DNA from: Nemertoderma westbladi | Lineage: Eukaryota > Xenacoelomorpha > Nemertodermatida > Nemertodermatidae | Assembly: GCA_032718475.1 (NCBI GenBank) | Contig: JAUCBJ010006248.1 | Coordinates: 1 to 64,000 of the forward strand | Direction: 5' to 3' | Length of the DNA stretch: 64,000 bases | In this document: positions 35,701-50,700 of the stretch, one piece after another | Layout: each line of letters opens with the position of its first letter | Numbering within the stretch: the stretch's first letter is position 1 | Made by a program: the position numbers and the translations under genes | The notes under the pieces: model-generated | Told to the model about the DNA's origin: nothing | Database searches by the model: none | The model's input: the letters and a program-made list of their open reading frames with translations, nothing else

Positions 35701-38700
35701 TCTCACTCTCGGGAATGGATCTGCCGGATTGTGTTCGGGTTTAGGCCTGTTGTATTCGGTCTTTGGCGTCTTCCCCAAACTATCCTCACTATAGACTGGG
35801 TCTGTAATTAACTCGGCTTCATAGTTGAGGAAGTTTGTCATTTCCTCTAGCCCTGGCTCCGCACCTTTCTTCTCCCGAGTGGAGAAGGCGATCTTCCTCC
35901 ACTTGCTCTGTAACCAGATCGGCAGTGCCTGCGCTATCGTGGTGATGTTATTAGATGCGTTGAGTTCGTATGGCGCGTCTAGCATCTTTAACACGATTAA
36001 TGCCTTCTTGACCTTGTTCGCAAAGGTCTTTATGCTAACAGGGTTATCCTGTAGGCCACCCGATGTTATACCCCTTAATATCTGCCGGATGATTTTGGCT
36101 GGGTGTCCGTATTCCCTGTCTAGCGCCCGCCATGCAGTCGTGAAGCCGCCCTCGATGCCCTGGTACTGCCTCACGATGTCGTATGCTGGGCCTCCTGTAT
36201 ACACTTGTAGATATTTTAGGCACTCCGCCTGCGTCAAGTTCTTACTTAATATCGCGTTGCTGTACATGCGCCGAAATTGCAGATATTCTTCCGGCCTACT
36301 TCCGTCGAATTTAAATGCTCGACTGGTGGTAACTCGATCCTGGTCTTTAATGCATCGATTAATGTAGCCATTCCCACTGCCTGTGCTTCCAATGGGTTCG
36401 ATGGATGCTGTACAGATTCTCCTGTTGGGTGCGGTCCACCCGTCCTGTCTGTTGACTTTTGCATCGGATATATCATTGGGGGTAACGGCCCCCTCCATAT
36501 TTCCGTGTCGCACGACCTGTTCTCGTCCAGGGGGTTCGATGTTCTTATTGCTGTTCGAGTATATTGTTGATATTGTAATGTGAGAATGTCACCCTGTCCC
36601 CCCCCCCCCCCCCCCACCGGTATGTTTGGTACTGGGGTTGATGTTAATATATTGGGGCCCATACTTCTATCTGCAATAACTCTCCCCTCCCCTGGATATA
36701 TGTTATGTCCCTGGATATTATAGTCATGCTGCTGTGCTGGTACCGATATAGGCCTATCCACTTCTGGCCTACCTACCGGTATGTACTCCGCGACTTCCGG
36801 GTTAAATCCCATCGTCCGCGCTGCCCTAACGCCTACATTATCTCTCCCAGCATGGCCTATAATAGTATGTGCAGTAAGGCCTACAGTATGTCCTGCAGTC
36901 TGCATGTGCCCTTCCGAACCGAAGTTCAATCTTCTCGAATCTCGAATCTCCCCGCGACTACCGTACTCTCGATCGGCAGCTATATCCCGTCAGGAAGTTT
37001 CTCTTCGATCCCCTCTTCTGTTCTTGTCTTCGTATCGGTACATCCTGTACCCCTCTCTTGGCGTGCGGTGCATTTCTTCGGGGCGACGGCAATCTCCCGA
37101 AGTTCGACCCCACTGACTCCCTAACTCCATGTCTACTATCGACGGCTCGCTATCCGTCCTCGCTCTCTGGTTGCTCCTAGCAACGACCCTTCTATTATCT
37201 TCACTTCTTCTCTCTTCGACCTCTCGGTTAAACTCTACTATTCTTCTTCTCTCTTCGACCTCTCGGTTAAACTCTACTAATCTTCTTCTCTCTTCTGACT
37301 GGGCTCGACGTCTCGTCGCTCGCCCACTCTCGGCGCTAACATCTGACTCTACTCTGTCCGGTTGGACCCTCCTGGAGATACTCGTCATCCCCCTACTATT
37401 CTCCGTCGTCGGGTGCCACGGTTCACCTAACTTGCACCGCGCATTATCCGCCGAAGCCTGTGGGACATTCTCTGCCCCCCCCCCCCCCCTCTCGCTACTA
37501 ATCTCTCGTGGTGGGGCGCCCGTAGCCCCCCCCCCCCACCCACCACTTCTAACTTCACTATCTCTTACTACACTTCCGCGTCCCTCTTGTCAGACATTCT
37601 CTACCCCCCCTCTCTCGCCACTAATCTTCCGTGGTGGGGCGCCCGTAGCCCCCCCCTCCCCCACTCGCTTCTTCTAACTTCACTATCTCTTACTACACTT
37701 CTACACCCCTCTTGTGGGGCATTCTCTGCCCCCCCCCCCTCTCTCGCCACTAATCTTCCGTGGTGGGGCGCCCGTAGTCCTCCCCCACTCGCCACTTCTA
37801 ACTTCACTACCTCCCCTTACTTCACTTCTATACCCCTCTCTAGTCGACGCACTAACCCTACTGCGGCTGGGTCCGTTCACCCCCGCCTCTCCCTCTACTA
37901 CTGTGTGGCCTACCAGGCCCCCCTCGGGTTGACTCAGCGCCATCACTTCCTGCCTACTAACTACGTGGCCTACCAGGCCCTCATTGGGGTTTCTCACCCC
38001 CGCCACCTCCTGCCTACTGACTACATGGCCTACCAGGCTCCTGTCGGGGTTTCTCACCCCCGCCACCTCCTCCCTACTGATTACGTGGCCTACCAGGCTC
38101 TCATTGGGGTTTCTCACTCCCATTGCTCCCTGCCTACTAACTGCGTGGCCTACCAGGCTCTCATTTGCCGGACCATCCGCGTCCACCACGTTCATATTAA
38201 TAGCACCATTATCAATATTATCTTCTAAATCAATTAAATTATTTTGCACACCTAAATTAGAAACGGGATTATTTTGGTCGTTCGAATTAAAGTTATTCGA
38301 ATTATTTTGCATATTCGGATTTAGATTATTATCTAAATTATTTGAATTATTTTGTAAATTCGAATCTACATTATTTGAATTATTTCCTATATTTATATTA
38401 GAATGGTTCGGGTTTAAATTACTACTATCGGGCAAAGTATTATTTCCTGCAACGAAAGTTTGATTAGGGTTATCCACTACGGTACTATTAATATTAACGT
38501 TTTCAACAGTATTGTTATTGTTACTGTTATTGTTAGTCTTACGTTCACTAGCCTCTGCCGCCACTCGCTCTTCTTGCTCCTTTCTTTCCCTCATTCCTAT
38601 TTCTTCACACTCCCTAAAGTTTCTCGCGACCCACTCGGCCCTCTCTTTATTCTCTCTGGCCAGCTCTCTCTCTTTCTCTAGTAATGCACTCCCTTCTTCC

Positions 38701-41700
38701 ATCTGTCTCTCTAATTCTCTCTGGTCCAGCGCCACCAGATCGAGCTGACATGCCAGATCTATTTCTAGCACCCGTCTTACTTTTGCGGAGGATGTAGCAG
38801 ACTTCTCGGTCGCAACGGACTCCCGCTGCCTTCCCGTCCTACTAACTTTCCCCCGCTTTCTGGAATTCTCGCTGACCGACAAGACCGAATCCTTGGGGTT
38901 AACCTCGGATTCGCCCTCCTGCGGTCCCCTCCAACCCACTAACTTAATTCCCCGGGCATCGACTAAGTATGGCCCTATGTACACTACACCAGGCTCCATA
39001 CCCCTACATTCCCACAGCTCGAACAGTTCGGTGGCGACCCCTCTCGCTCTCTCATTGGCTAGTTCTCCCTGCCCAAAGCGCACTAGATAATCAAAATGTT
39101 TATTCGACTCACCTAGCCGCTTCTCTAACTTCACCTGGTCTATCTTCGCCCCTTCTTTGGCTTCCCTCAACTGTTTTCTGGTTGCATTGTAGGCTCGGCG
39201 GAGCCGGTCGCTGACTCCGACGTCCTCGTCGCCGACATCCCCTCTTTCTCTCCGTGTTCGGCGTCGTACCGGCGGCCCTACCGTCGCCGTTCCGGTGGGC
39301 CGTCCATCGCCCTCGGCCTGTGGCTGGCCGGCGACATTGGTACGTCGACCGCCGTCGTGCGTCGACTCGTCTCTCCTTTCTCTCGACTCGCTCGTTCCTC
39401 GCTGTGGTAGACGACCGCCCTCCACTTGGGCTACCGGATCGTTCGGGTTTGAAGAGTCCGGCGTCCTGGGTCGATACCGTCGCGTCGCGGCCTCGCGGAT
39501 CGTTTCGTTCGTATCGTCCGGGGTCCGCGGCGTTGTTGTCTCTCCCTCCTGACTCATCTTTAACTTCTTATTGGTGGCTGGCAGTCACAGTTTCGGGTAG
39601 TTGGAATTTTATTACTGTTACGGGATCCGAGAATCCCGACCAGTTGGTTTATTTACGCGTCCCCGCCGCCAGTCAAAGAGTTTGTTATCTTGTTATCATT
39701 CCGGAATTGTTAATGAGATATAATATAAAATATAGTCAGGTAAAATAGATAGCACAATTGATAGATTGACTTATGTATGGTAGTATGTGATATAATTGGT
39801 GATGGTGGCGGCAACGGTAATAAAAGTATCATACGGTCCAAAGGCCCGCAGAGTGTCATGCATAATCAAAAACAAAGATATCACCACAGACAGGCAGTAT
39901 ACTGGTATAATAGGGTATGTCACGGTACAATGCACAACAGCCAAAATCAGTACAACCAACTACAGAACTAACTAGCATCTAAGCTTGGCCTCTTAGGTCC
40001 TATAATAATCTACTCTAAAATATCCTATAACATCCCCCCTGTTGAAAGACTTGAGACCCATCAAGTTAACATACTAATATAAAAGACCCATCACCAAAGT
40101 TTATAACCATCCAGCTATTGCTTAAATTCTACTGTATTAAGTGTTTTTGGTTTTAGATCGTATCCTTGTATTAATCAAGTTTGAGTTGTCCAATAGCAAT
40201 TCCCAGATAAGGTTTAGTCATCATATCCAGATCTCTTGGACATCGTTTTAGATGCGATACATTAACAGTGAAAGTTTCGTGTGTATGGGATTCAGAGTGA
40301 TTCGAAAGTAAATCTGCATTATGCTCGGACAATTTCATTATTTTGAATGGTCCGAGAAAGGGTCGGGCAAATTTATGATTTGGACCTTTACATTCTGACA
40401 TTGAGTGTAAAAACACTCGGTCACCCACATTAAATCCATGTTTTAGTGTTTTCTTATTATATTGAGTACTCCAGTTAATATGTTCCTTTGCCAATTTGTT
40501 TCTGACCATCTGGAATGTAGTAGTTAAGCTATCCTTTAGATCAAGTGCAAAGTCTTCAACCTCTGCATACTTCCGTGGAATGAAATTCAGGAAGTTGTCG
40601 AAAGGAAATTGAGGATCACGTCCATGCATAAGGAAGAAAGGTGTTTCACCTGTTGTCATATGGTAGGAGCTGTTATACGCAAAGGTAACCTGATCAAGAT
40701 AACAATCCCAATCGGTTCCATGATCATTAACTAAATGTGATAGAATATCGCAAATTGTTCTATTCATTCGTTCTACAACTCCGTTACATTGTTGGTGATA
40801 TGGGGTTGTAAATATTTTCTCAATTCCCAGTAGTTTTGAAACTTCCTTTATCAAAGAACTCGTAAAGTTTGGACCTTGATCAGACAAAAGTTTATTAGGA
40901 ACACCATGTTGACATATAACATGATCTATTAAGGCTTTCGCCACTGTAGTAGCACATTCATCACGCAAAGCAATTGCTATTACCCATTTAGTGAAGTGAT
41001 CCACAAACACTAATGCAAATTTATTACCTTCAATAGATAATGGGAGTGAAAGTAAATCTACTGCCATTAATTCCATTGGATAATATGAAGTTATAGCAGT
41101 TAAGGGAACCTTTTGATATCGGTGAGGAGGCTTCCTTGTGAGACATTCCAAACAAGAATTACAGAAACGAACTGTATCGCGATACATGTGAACCTATTCC
41201 CCTTCAGAATCACAAATTACCACCATATATGGTAACATTGGCGTTACTTAATTTAGCGGTACTAAAAGCACTGTACATGCAATCTAATTTAGCGCAAATA
41301 TAATGGAAATTAAAGCAAATATACAGTTAGTCCTATTGATGCCAATAACAGCAAGCTTACATCAAGGGTTTTATAGGAAACTTGCTACCATAGAACTATT
41401 TATTTATATTTCATTACAAAATTACGTAGGTAGGGCTACATAGTGTACAAAAATGGATAAGATTCACGAATATGGATATTTTATTCTCCTTATCTAAATA
41501 TGGTTGCGCGTCATTATAGCTTATCTAAATAATTATACTGTATAACGGGCTAATAATGGTACACAGCGCCATATATCGTAACACCGCTCCAAGGGAAACC
41601 AGCAATGTTTCCCTCCAATTGTAGAAGAATATAGGGCGATGTAAACAAACAAAATAAAATTTACTTTCAAATAATCTAAATACTTGGTCTTATAATAGTT

Positions 41701-44700
41701 CTAAATATTTACAAAATATTGCATAAATATTGCATAATGATTTTACGTACAAATTAAATTTACAAAATATTATCTCTCTCACTGTATAATGATTACTAAA
41801 TACAAATTAAATTTACAAAAATATTGCTTTCTCTTACTACATAATGATTACTACATACAAATTAAATTTACAAAAATATTGCTCTTTCATTTACAAATTG
41901 ACGATCTACATATTGAAATGGAACATGGCTAGGACAATGTCCCCCATTTCCCATCTCAAATTAACGATCAACAATAACAAAATAAACTAAATATAAACGT
42001 ATTTGAGGCTAAATTTTTAACTAAATTGCATTAAAGGCCGATAATCAAACTAAATATAAAATACGTAATAATTTCTTTCATTTTCGGACTTTACTTAATT
42101 TCTTATAAAAAACGCAAATCATCTTGGTTTGATGATTGTTCAGGTAAGTGAAAGGAGTAAGCCAAACCCGCGGGTTTGTCTCCCCAATCACTTCCTTTGC
42201 CTCTTTCAATAAACTTTAGAGCAAATAAAGTCATATACACAAAATCAAATATGGTATAAAGTATTTACTATTTCCAACGGACTACAAAGTGAAAGTATTT
42301 CCTTTCAATATTTTTCGGCCTTCGAAATTAAAATTCTAAAATATGGATACGACTAGTGTATATGAGTCCAGTTGAATGTTTATCAAAACCTATGATATAC
42401 ATCAGAGCGACGATGATGTATATGTCTAGAGTTTATCGGTCTGTGATATTATAGTCTCATCGGCTAGCTCCTGGGTCTTTCGGGCTCGCTCCTCTCTTTT
42501 GTCCCATCCCCAGATACACCAGTCTACCCCCTGTAGACTCTGTTGACGGCGTCCTTGAGGCGTCACTTCCCGGAACCGGCGACGACGTTCCCTGGGCACC
42601 AACTATCTCTCGACTGGTGCTCCTCCCTCAGCCTCGTCCCATTTGCCGTGTCCCTGCGGGCGCCTCCGCCGACTCCTCCTTCTGGTCCTTGCCGCGAGCT
42701 ATGAGCTCCGGCTGCTGTCGCTGTGGGCGCGGCGGTCCGTTGCTCCTCCACTCGTTCAGAGGTCAATGACCCCAAACGAGTCTCCTTAGGCCGCCAATTG
42801 TGCGTTGGGCAATAAATCTAGACGTATATATCAGAGCGACAATGATATATAAAGGATTGGACATATTCGGGCTTAATAATGCGTGCGTCGAAACTTCCCG
42901 AAATAATTTGGAGTAAAATATCGTATAAATCGCGGATCATGGGTATAGTTAGTAGACGGATGGACGGCGCGAATCTATTGGATGTCGGAACAGCTTGAGT
43001 TGTCTTTTTGCGTCGTATTTTTACCTCGTCTGGATACGTGATGGATGTGTGAGCTTCCTCTCCTGGTGAAGCGAAGTGAACATGGTCCAGGGATTCGAGA
43101 GTTCCAACTCCGTGGGTTTGGTACTCGATTCCCATGCCGCTTCGCGCCGCGCCTCTAGGTCCTTATAGGCTCGGTAAAGCGAAATGGCCGCCGCTTCTAT
43201 CAAAGCGGGTGTCGAACAGGGTTTAATCTCCGTATATGGATCTAAAGTCGTAATGGTTGGCGTAATAGGTCTCGGAGGTCTCTTTCTGCTAAAGTCGATA
43301 CTGATCATCGTGTTGCTCATCGGGTAACCTTCCTCGTTGTATCTAAGAAACTGGTGAGCTTGACACCGCGTTAATATCGGTTCAGGATTCTGCTTGTTCA
43401 GTCGGTCGGGAATCGCTATGTCTTGCTTATTCATGCATTCGCCGCATTTGTAGAACAACTTGTATACGCTGAAAACCTTTGGCATCTCCTCGTCCTCGCC
43501 TCGGGTCCTCCTGTAAAGATGTATCCCGTCGAATCGATCTCGGACGGCACGTAGCGGTTCATCGTGCCGCAAATACATATTCATATGGTATAGACGGGCG
43601 ATTTCCTCGTCAGGGTCGGCGCTAATGTTACACACATCAAGGGCGAAGTCGTGGGGATAACGAGTGCGATATTCCTTTCGTAGAACCTCCATACGATCTC
43701 CCATGGTAGTAAACATTAGAGTCCTTACACCCATGTCGGGCGAATGGTAGTTCCGCTTCCTCCCTGGCGATAAATCCATTCCTCGGTTGCGCTCGAATTT
43801 CCTTCTCCATTATTGCCGCGTATATACATATATCCCAATAGCCCGTTACGCAAACCAATTACACTGTGGGTAAATCAGTTAGATGGTGCGGAGGGACAAA
43901 CTTCCTGAGCTACCCAGCCGCCTTCCAGCAGTTCAGGTTCGGCTTTCTAGATCCCGTCTCATTCCTAACTACCTTCTAACCTATTCCCATGCATAGCGCA
44001 AAAACTTCGGAGATAAACTGGCCATGACCAACTCACTTTTTGATGCCCAAGCTACTCCCAATACTTGTACTAGACTACAGTAGTTAGAAAGGACAATAGC
44101 TATGGCGTTCGACTATACCAAACCCGCAGGTTTGATAATCGAACACCTCACTCCACTGCAAACTACTGAGTGGGGTCTGTGTACGCCTCTGGTGCTACTA
44201 ACCTTTAGCACCTTGGTTGTTGTACTGTTGGCACAAATCTGTGGAAGTTACTGAACTCAATTTACACTCCTACATAATATAGCCGTCACCATGGTTTCTA
44301 AATGCTATTTTCCAGGCTTCACGACTTTCAAATTACTGTATTTCTATAGACGAATTCTAGAACGCGTCTATATGCAGCGTTTGGAATTGTCTTGGGTTCA
44401 CTTCTAATTTTTAAAAATTTTTAATTTTCCAAACATTTTATGAAAATAAAATTTTGTTTTTGATACCCGCCAGACAAATTCTCAACGCAAATCACCACAA
44501 ACCCGCTGCTATGCATTTCCTAGTATTTGCATACGAGGAATGCATACAAAGTGAATTTGCGTTCCAACACTAATTTTGGTTTGAGGCAGAAGACAAATTA
44601 TAGTCTCCTGTCTCGATGCGTGTCTCCTCTAATAACACGATATCTTGGACCGGTCTGTCCAAGGTGTGTAAACCATTAGTTTTACACTTCTTTTGGTTCG

Positions 44701-47700
44701 GACACTTGCACCTTATTTTCACAGTGACGGTGCGTACTATATTTTGCACGTCCGGGTATATGTGCAAGATGACTCCGGTCTCCCAATATTTTCTCTTGAC
44801 AACTGGTTCGGTTATTAATACGTAGTCTCCTCTTTGGAGGCTCCGAACTGTTTTGTACCACTTGGATCTGGTGGATATTGTGGGAAGATAATATTCCTGC
44901 CAATATTCCCAGATGGTGTACGCTACGAATTGAGTTATTTTCCAGCTCTTTCGACTATATAGGTCGGCACTAATGGGTTCTGATGCCGGCACAAGAAATG
45001 CTGGACTCTGCATTAGCAAATGATTCTGCGTTAATGCAACACCGTCTGGCAACATAGCTATCGGCCTCGAGTTCAATGTATGCTCGATTTCGATGAAAGC
45101 TGTTACCAGCTTGTCATCGGTAAGTTGTCTATTTACAGGCAATGTTTTAGCAATGGCCTGCTTTATGGAGCGAACCAAACGCTCCCAACTTCCTCCTCTC
45201 CAGGGACTTTCTGGAGTGTTAAATTTCCACTCCACTCTTTGCGGCAAAAGTGCTGCAGAGATTTCTCTATTCTGCGCCGCCCTATGAGCTGCGTTCAACT
45301 CGCTATTCCCCCCAACAAAGTTTGTACCCTTGTCGGAGTAGAACGCCTTTACTAGTCCTCTCCTGGCCATAAATCTCTTTAAGGCCAGGAGCAGAGATTT
45401 GGTCGACATGTCTGCCACACGCTCTATATGTATGGCTCTACTGGCCATACATATCAGCAACAGGCCCCATCTCTTGTGGGTCAGCCGTCCACTCTTTGCC
45501 TCAATCGGACCAAAGCAGTCCACCCCCGTATTTGTAAAGGGTGAGTCATATGCCTGCACTCTCGCTTCCGGGAGTTCAGCCATCTCCTGTTCCAATACTC
45601 TGGCGTTCACCCTCTTGCAAACCAGACAGGCGTCGTACATTGTACCTACTGCCCTGCTTGGCTGCAATAGAATGAATCGCTGTCTCGCTGCTGACAAACA
45701 GTGTAACTTTCCCACGTGATGCAACCTTGTATTTATATCCCATAGAATCGCTCTTTGCAATTCTATTGGGTGACTAGGGATTATCACTGGGAACCTAAAC
45801 TGTGAGTTTATGTCGACAGTCTTGATTCTCGATCTATGACAAATAAAACCCTTATGGATTAATGGGCTCCATTTTCTAAGGGGTTTATAGAGAACTGGTC
45901 ATTGAGCCGATAATAGATAGAATTCTTTCGGGAAGGCACACATTTGATAATGCTTCAAATGTTTTAATTCCGCTTGATCAATCTCATCCTCGGTCAGAGG
46001 TTGTTTCAATTTCTGGATTCGCTCACTATTAGTGCTCGTTTGTTCTCCTAAATGTTTCGAATGTTGTAAACAAAGGTTCGAAACATATCGGCTTAACCAC
46101 GCAGTTCTTTTACAAATTGTCAGCGAAGAGGCGGACGAATTTAGTAATTTGTCATAAATACTACATGGCTCTAATGCCAGCGATGGTTGCCCGCTAGCTA
46201 ATGGAAGTTTCGAATCCAAACCCGCAGGCTTGGAGACCGAAGGCTCCATCTTTTCGGTCATTTTCTGTCCGTCACTTACCAATTGTGACCCTTGTGTAGT
46301 CTGTAAGGGTAGTTTTATGTCATGACTTACCCTTCCGGACCTAGTAGTCACGTAAGTCTCTAGGTCTGACAGGTCTCTGGGCCGCTCCAATGACTCTTCA
46401 GGCCGCTCCAATGACTCTTCAGGCCGCTCCAATGACTCTAATTTGGCTTTCAACTTAGACTTGGAGACTTTCTCCACTTTGACTTCTGCATCCATTGGCA
46501 TCGGATTAGTTACTATCTTCAGTCGCTCTGGCCAATGCTCCTGTGTCCTCGTTAGAAAATCAGGTCCATGCAACCAAAACTCCTGGGACTCCTCCTGACA
46601 GAATTCGGTCGGCATAGCACCTCTCGAAGTTATGTCGGCCGGGTTCAATACTCCTGGACAATGTCTCCATTGTTCCTTCGTCGAGAAGTCGACGATCTGA
46701 GCGCGTCTGTTGGCCACAAATGTCTTTAGTGCAATATTGTCAGCTGCAATATACACTAACACTAAGGATGCATCCGTCCAATAGAATAATGTCAATGTTG
46801 TGTCTAACTCCTCTATTATCTGCTTACTTACCTCAACTGAGACTACTGCCGCCTGCAACTCTGCACGAGGGACAGTCATGTATTTGACCGGCATTGTCTT
46901 TGATCTAGAAGTCACAAAGGCCGTCTCAAACTTGTTCTGACTTACCTCTTGGCGAAGGTAGGCTACCATACCAAAGCCGGTGTCACTTGCGTCACTGAAC
47001 AAATCTCGATTTCGATGAAAGCTGTTACCAGCTCGTCGTCGGTAAGTTGTCTATTTACAGGCAATGTTTTAGCAATGGCCTGCTTTATGGAGCGAACCAA
47101 ACGCTCCCAACTTCCTCCTCTCCAGGGACTTTCTGGAGTGTTAAATTTCCACTCCACTCTTTGCGGCAAAAGTGCTGCAGACATTTCTTTATTCTGCGCT
47201 GCCCTATGAGCTGCGTTCAACTCGCTATTCCCCCCAACAAAGTTTGTACCCTTGTCGGAGTAGAACGCCTTTACTAGTCCTCTCCTGGTCATAAATCTCT
47301 TTAAGGCCAGGAGCAGAGATTTGGTCGACATGTCTGCCACACGCTCTATATGTATGGCTCTACTGGCCATACATATCAGCAACAGGCCCCATCTCTTGTG
47401 GGTCAGCCGTCCACTCTTTGCCTCAATCGGACCAAAGCAGTCCACCCCCGTATTTGTAAAGGGTGAGTCATATGCCTGCACTCTCGCTTCCGGGAGTTCA
47501 GCCATCTCCTGTTCCAATACTCTGGCGTTCACCCTCTTGCAAACCAGACAGGCATCGTACATTGTACCTACTGCCGTGCTTGGCTGCAATAGAATGAATC
47601 GCTGTCTCGCTGCCGACAAACAGTGTAACTTTCCCACGTGATGCAACCTTGTATTTATATCCCATAGAATCACTCTTTGCAATTCTATTGGGTGACTAGG

Positions 47701-50700
47701 GATTATCACTGGGAACCTAAACTGTGAGTTTATGTCGACAGTCTTGATTCTCGATCTATGACAAATAAAACCCTTATGGATTAATGGGCTCCATTTTCTA
47801 AGGGGTTTATAGAGAACTGGTCATTGAGCCGATAATAGATAGAATTCTTTCGGGAAGGCACACATTTGATAATGCTTCAAATGTTTTAATTCCGCTTGAT
47901 CAATCTCATCCTCGGTCAGAGGTTGTTTCAATTTCTGAATTCGCTCACTATTAGTGCTCGTTTGTTCTCCTAAATGTTTCGAATGTTTTAAACAAAGGTA
48001 CGAAACGTATCGGCTTAACCACGCAGTTCTTTTACAAATTGTCAGCCAAGAGGCGGACGAATTTAGTAATTTGTCATAAATACTACATGGCTCTAATGCC
48101 AGCGATGGTTGCCCGCTAGCTAATGGAAGTTTCGAATCCAAACCCGCAGGCTTGGAGACTGAAGGCTCCATCTTTTCGGTCATTTTCTGTCCGTCACTTA
48201 CCAATTGTGACCCTTGTGTAGTCTGTAAGGGTAGTTTTATGTCATGACTTACCCTTCCGGACCTAGTAGTCACGTAAGTCTCTAGGTCTGACAGGTCTCC
48301 GGGCCGCTCCAATGACTCTTCAGGCCGCTCCAATGACTCTTCAGGCCGCTCCAATGACTCTAATTTGGCTTTCGACTTAGACTTGGAGACTTTCTCCACT
48401 TTGACTTCTGCATCCATTGGCATCGGATTAGTTACTATCCTCAGTCGCTCTGGCCAATGCTCCTGTGTCCTCGTTAGAAAATCAGGTCCATGCAACCAAA
48501 ACTACTGGGACTCCTCCTGACAGAATTCGGTCGGCATAGCACCTCTCGAAGTTATGTCGGCCGGGTTCAATACTCCCGGACAATGTCTCCATTGTTCCTT
48601 CGTCGAGAAGTCGACGATCTGAGCGTGTCTGTTGGCCACAAATGTCTTTAGTGCAATATTGTCAGCTGCAATATACACTAACAATAAGGATGCATCCGTC
48701 CAATAGAATAATGTCAATGTCGTGTCTAACTCCTCTATTATCTGCTTACTTACCTCAACTGAGACTACTGCCGCCTGCAACTCTGCACGAGGGACAGTCA
48801 TGTATTTGACCGGCATTGTCTTTGATCTAGAAGTCACAAAGGCCGTCTCAAACTTGTACTGACTTACCTCTCGGCGAAGGTAGGCTACCATACCAAAGCC
48901 GGTGTCACTTGCGTCACTGAACAAATCTCGATTTCGATGAAAGCTGTTACCAGCTCGTCGTCGGTAAGTTGTCTATTTACAGGCAATGTTTTAGCAATGG
49001 CCTGCTTTATGGAGCGAACCAAACGCTCCCAACTTCCTCCTCTCCAGGGACTTTCTGGAGTGTTAAATTTCCACTCCACTCTTTGCGGCAAAAGTGCTGC
49101 AGAGATTTCTCTATTCTGCGCCGCCCTATGAGCTGCGTTCAACTCGCTATTCCCCCCAACAAAGTTTGTACCCTTGTCGGAGTAGAACGCCTTTACTAGT
49201 CCTCTCCTGGTCATAAATCTCTTTAAGACCAGGAGCAGAGATTTGGTCGACATGTCTGCCACACGCTCTATATATATGGCTCTACTGGCCATACATATCA
49301 GCAGCAGGCCCCATCTCTTGTGGGTCAGCCGTCCACTCTTTGCCTCAATCGGACCAAAGCAGTCCACCCCCGTATTTGTAAAGGGTGGGTCATATGCCTG
49401 CACTCTCGCTTCCGGGAGTTCAGCCATCTCCTGATCCAATACTCTGGCGTTCACCCTCTTGCAAACCAGACAGGCGTCATACATTGTACCTACTGCCCTG
49501 CTTGGCTGCAATAGAATGAATCGCTGTCTCGCTGCCGACAAACAGTGTAACTTTCCCGCGTAATGCAACCTTGTATTTATATCCCATAGAATCGCTCTTT
49601 GCAATTCTATTGGGTGACTAGGGATTATCACTGGGAACCTAAACTGTGAGTTTATGTCGACAGTTTTGATTCTCGATCTATGACAAATCAAACACTTATG
49701 GATTAATGGGCTCCATTTTCTAAGGGGTTTATAGAGAACTGGTCGTTGAGCCGATAATAGATAGAATTCTTTCGGGAAGGCACACATTTGATAATGCTTC
49801 AAATGTTTTAATTCCGCTTGATCAATCTCATCCTCGGTCAGAGGTTGTTTCAATTTCTGAATTCGCTCACTATTAGTGCTCGTTTGTTCTCCTAAATGTT
49901 TCGAATGTTTTGAACAAAGGTACGAAATGTATTGGCTTAACCACGCAGTTCTTTTACAAATTGTCAGCCAAGAGGCGGACGAATTTAGTAATTTGTCATA
50001 AATAGTACATGGCTCTAATGCCAGCGACGGTTGCCCGCTAGCTAATGGAAGTTTCGAATCCATTGGAGACCGAAGGCTCCATCATTTTCTGTCCGTCAGT
50101 TACCAATTGTGACCCTTGTGTAGTCTGTAAGGGTAGTTTTATGTCATAACTTACCCTTCCGGACCTAGTAGTCACGTAAGTCTCTAGGTCTGACAGGTCT
50201 CCGGGCCGCTCCAATGACTCTTCAGGCCGCTCCAATGACTCTTCAGGCCGCTCCAATGACTCTAATTTGGCTTTCGACTTAGACTTGGAGACTTTCTCCA
50301 CTTTGACTTCTGCATCCATCGGCATCGGATTAGTTACTATCTTCAGTCGCTCTGGCCAATGCTCCAGTGTCCTCGTTAGAAAATCAGGTCCATGCAACCA
50401 AAACTCCTGGGACTCCTCCTGACAGAATTCGGTCGGCATAGCACCTCTCGAAGTTATGTCGGCCGGGTTCAATACTCCCGGACAATGTCTCCATTGTTCC
50501 TTCGTCGAGAAGTCGACGATCTGAGCGCGTCTGTTGGCCACAAATGTCTTTAGTGCAATATTGTCAGCTGCAATATACACTAACACTAAGGATGCATCCG
50601 TCCAATAGAATAATGTCAATGTCGTGTCTAACTCCTCTATTATCTGCTTACTTACCTCAGCTGAGACTACTGCCGCCTGCAACTCTGCACGAGGGACAGT

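Larger units (their letters stand above)
32461..41186 (-). mobile_element. Nested composite: BEL/Pao gag-protease segment plus truncated Gypsy integrase
   Basis: Inserted in the left LTR of the larger element. Two direct copies of one sequence bound the gag-protease body: 32461-32671, and 39616-39827 as part of a 417-bp LTR. To the right of that LTR a polypurine tract and a Gypsy integrase run up to 41186, where the outer LTR resumes. Compared with 58292-59309 in the right LTR, about 1 kb of outer LTR is missing at this join, so one deletion probably removed it along with the rest of the nested element. No target duplication can be found for the nested part, as expected after such a deletion. 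Confidence 0.65.

Noticed and set aside
31903-41583. Three independent nested LTR elements in 31.9-59.7 kb
   Set aside because: The repeat pairs cross, and target duplication GTATG is found only for the outermost pair; one split LTR plus a nested segment explains the order.
43021-43779. Envelope gene in the third-ORF position
   Set aside because: No signal peptide, transmembrane segment, cleavage site or glycosylation-rich ectodomain.
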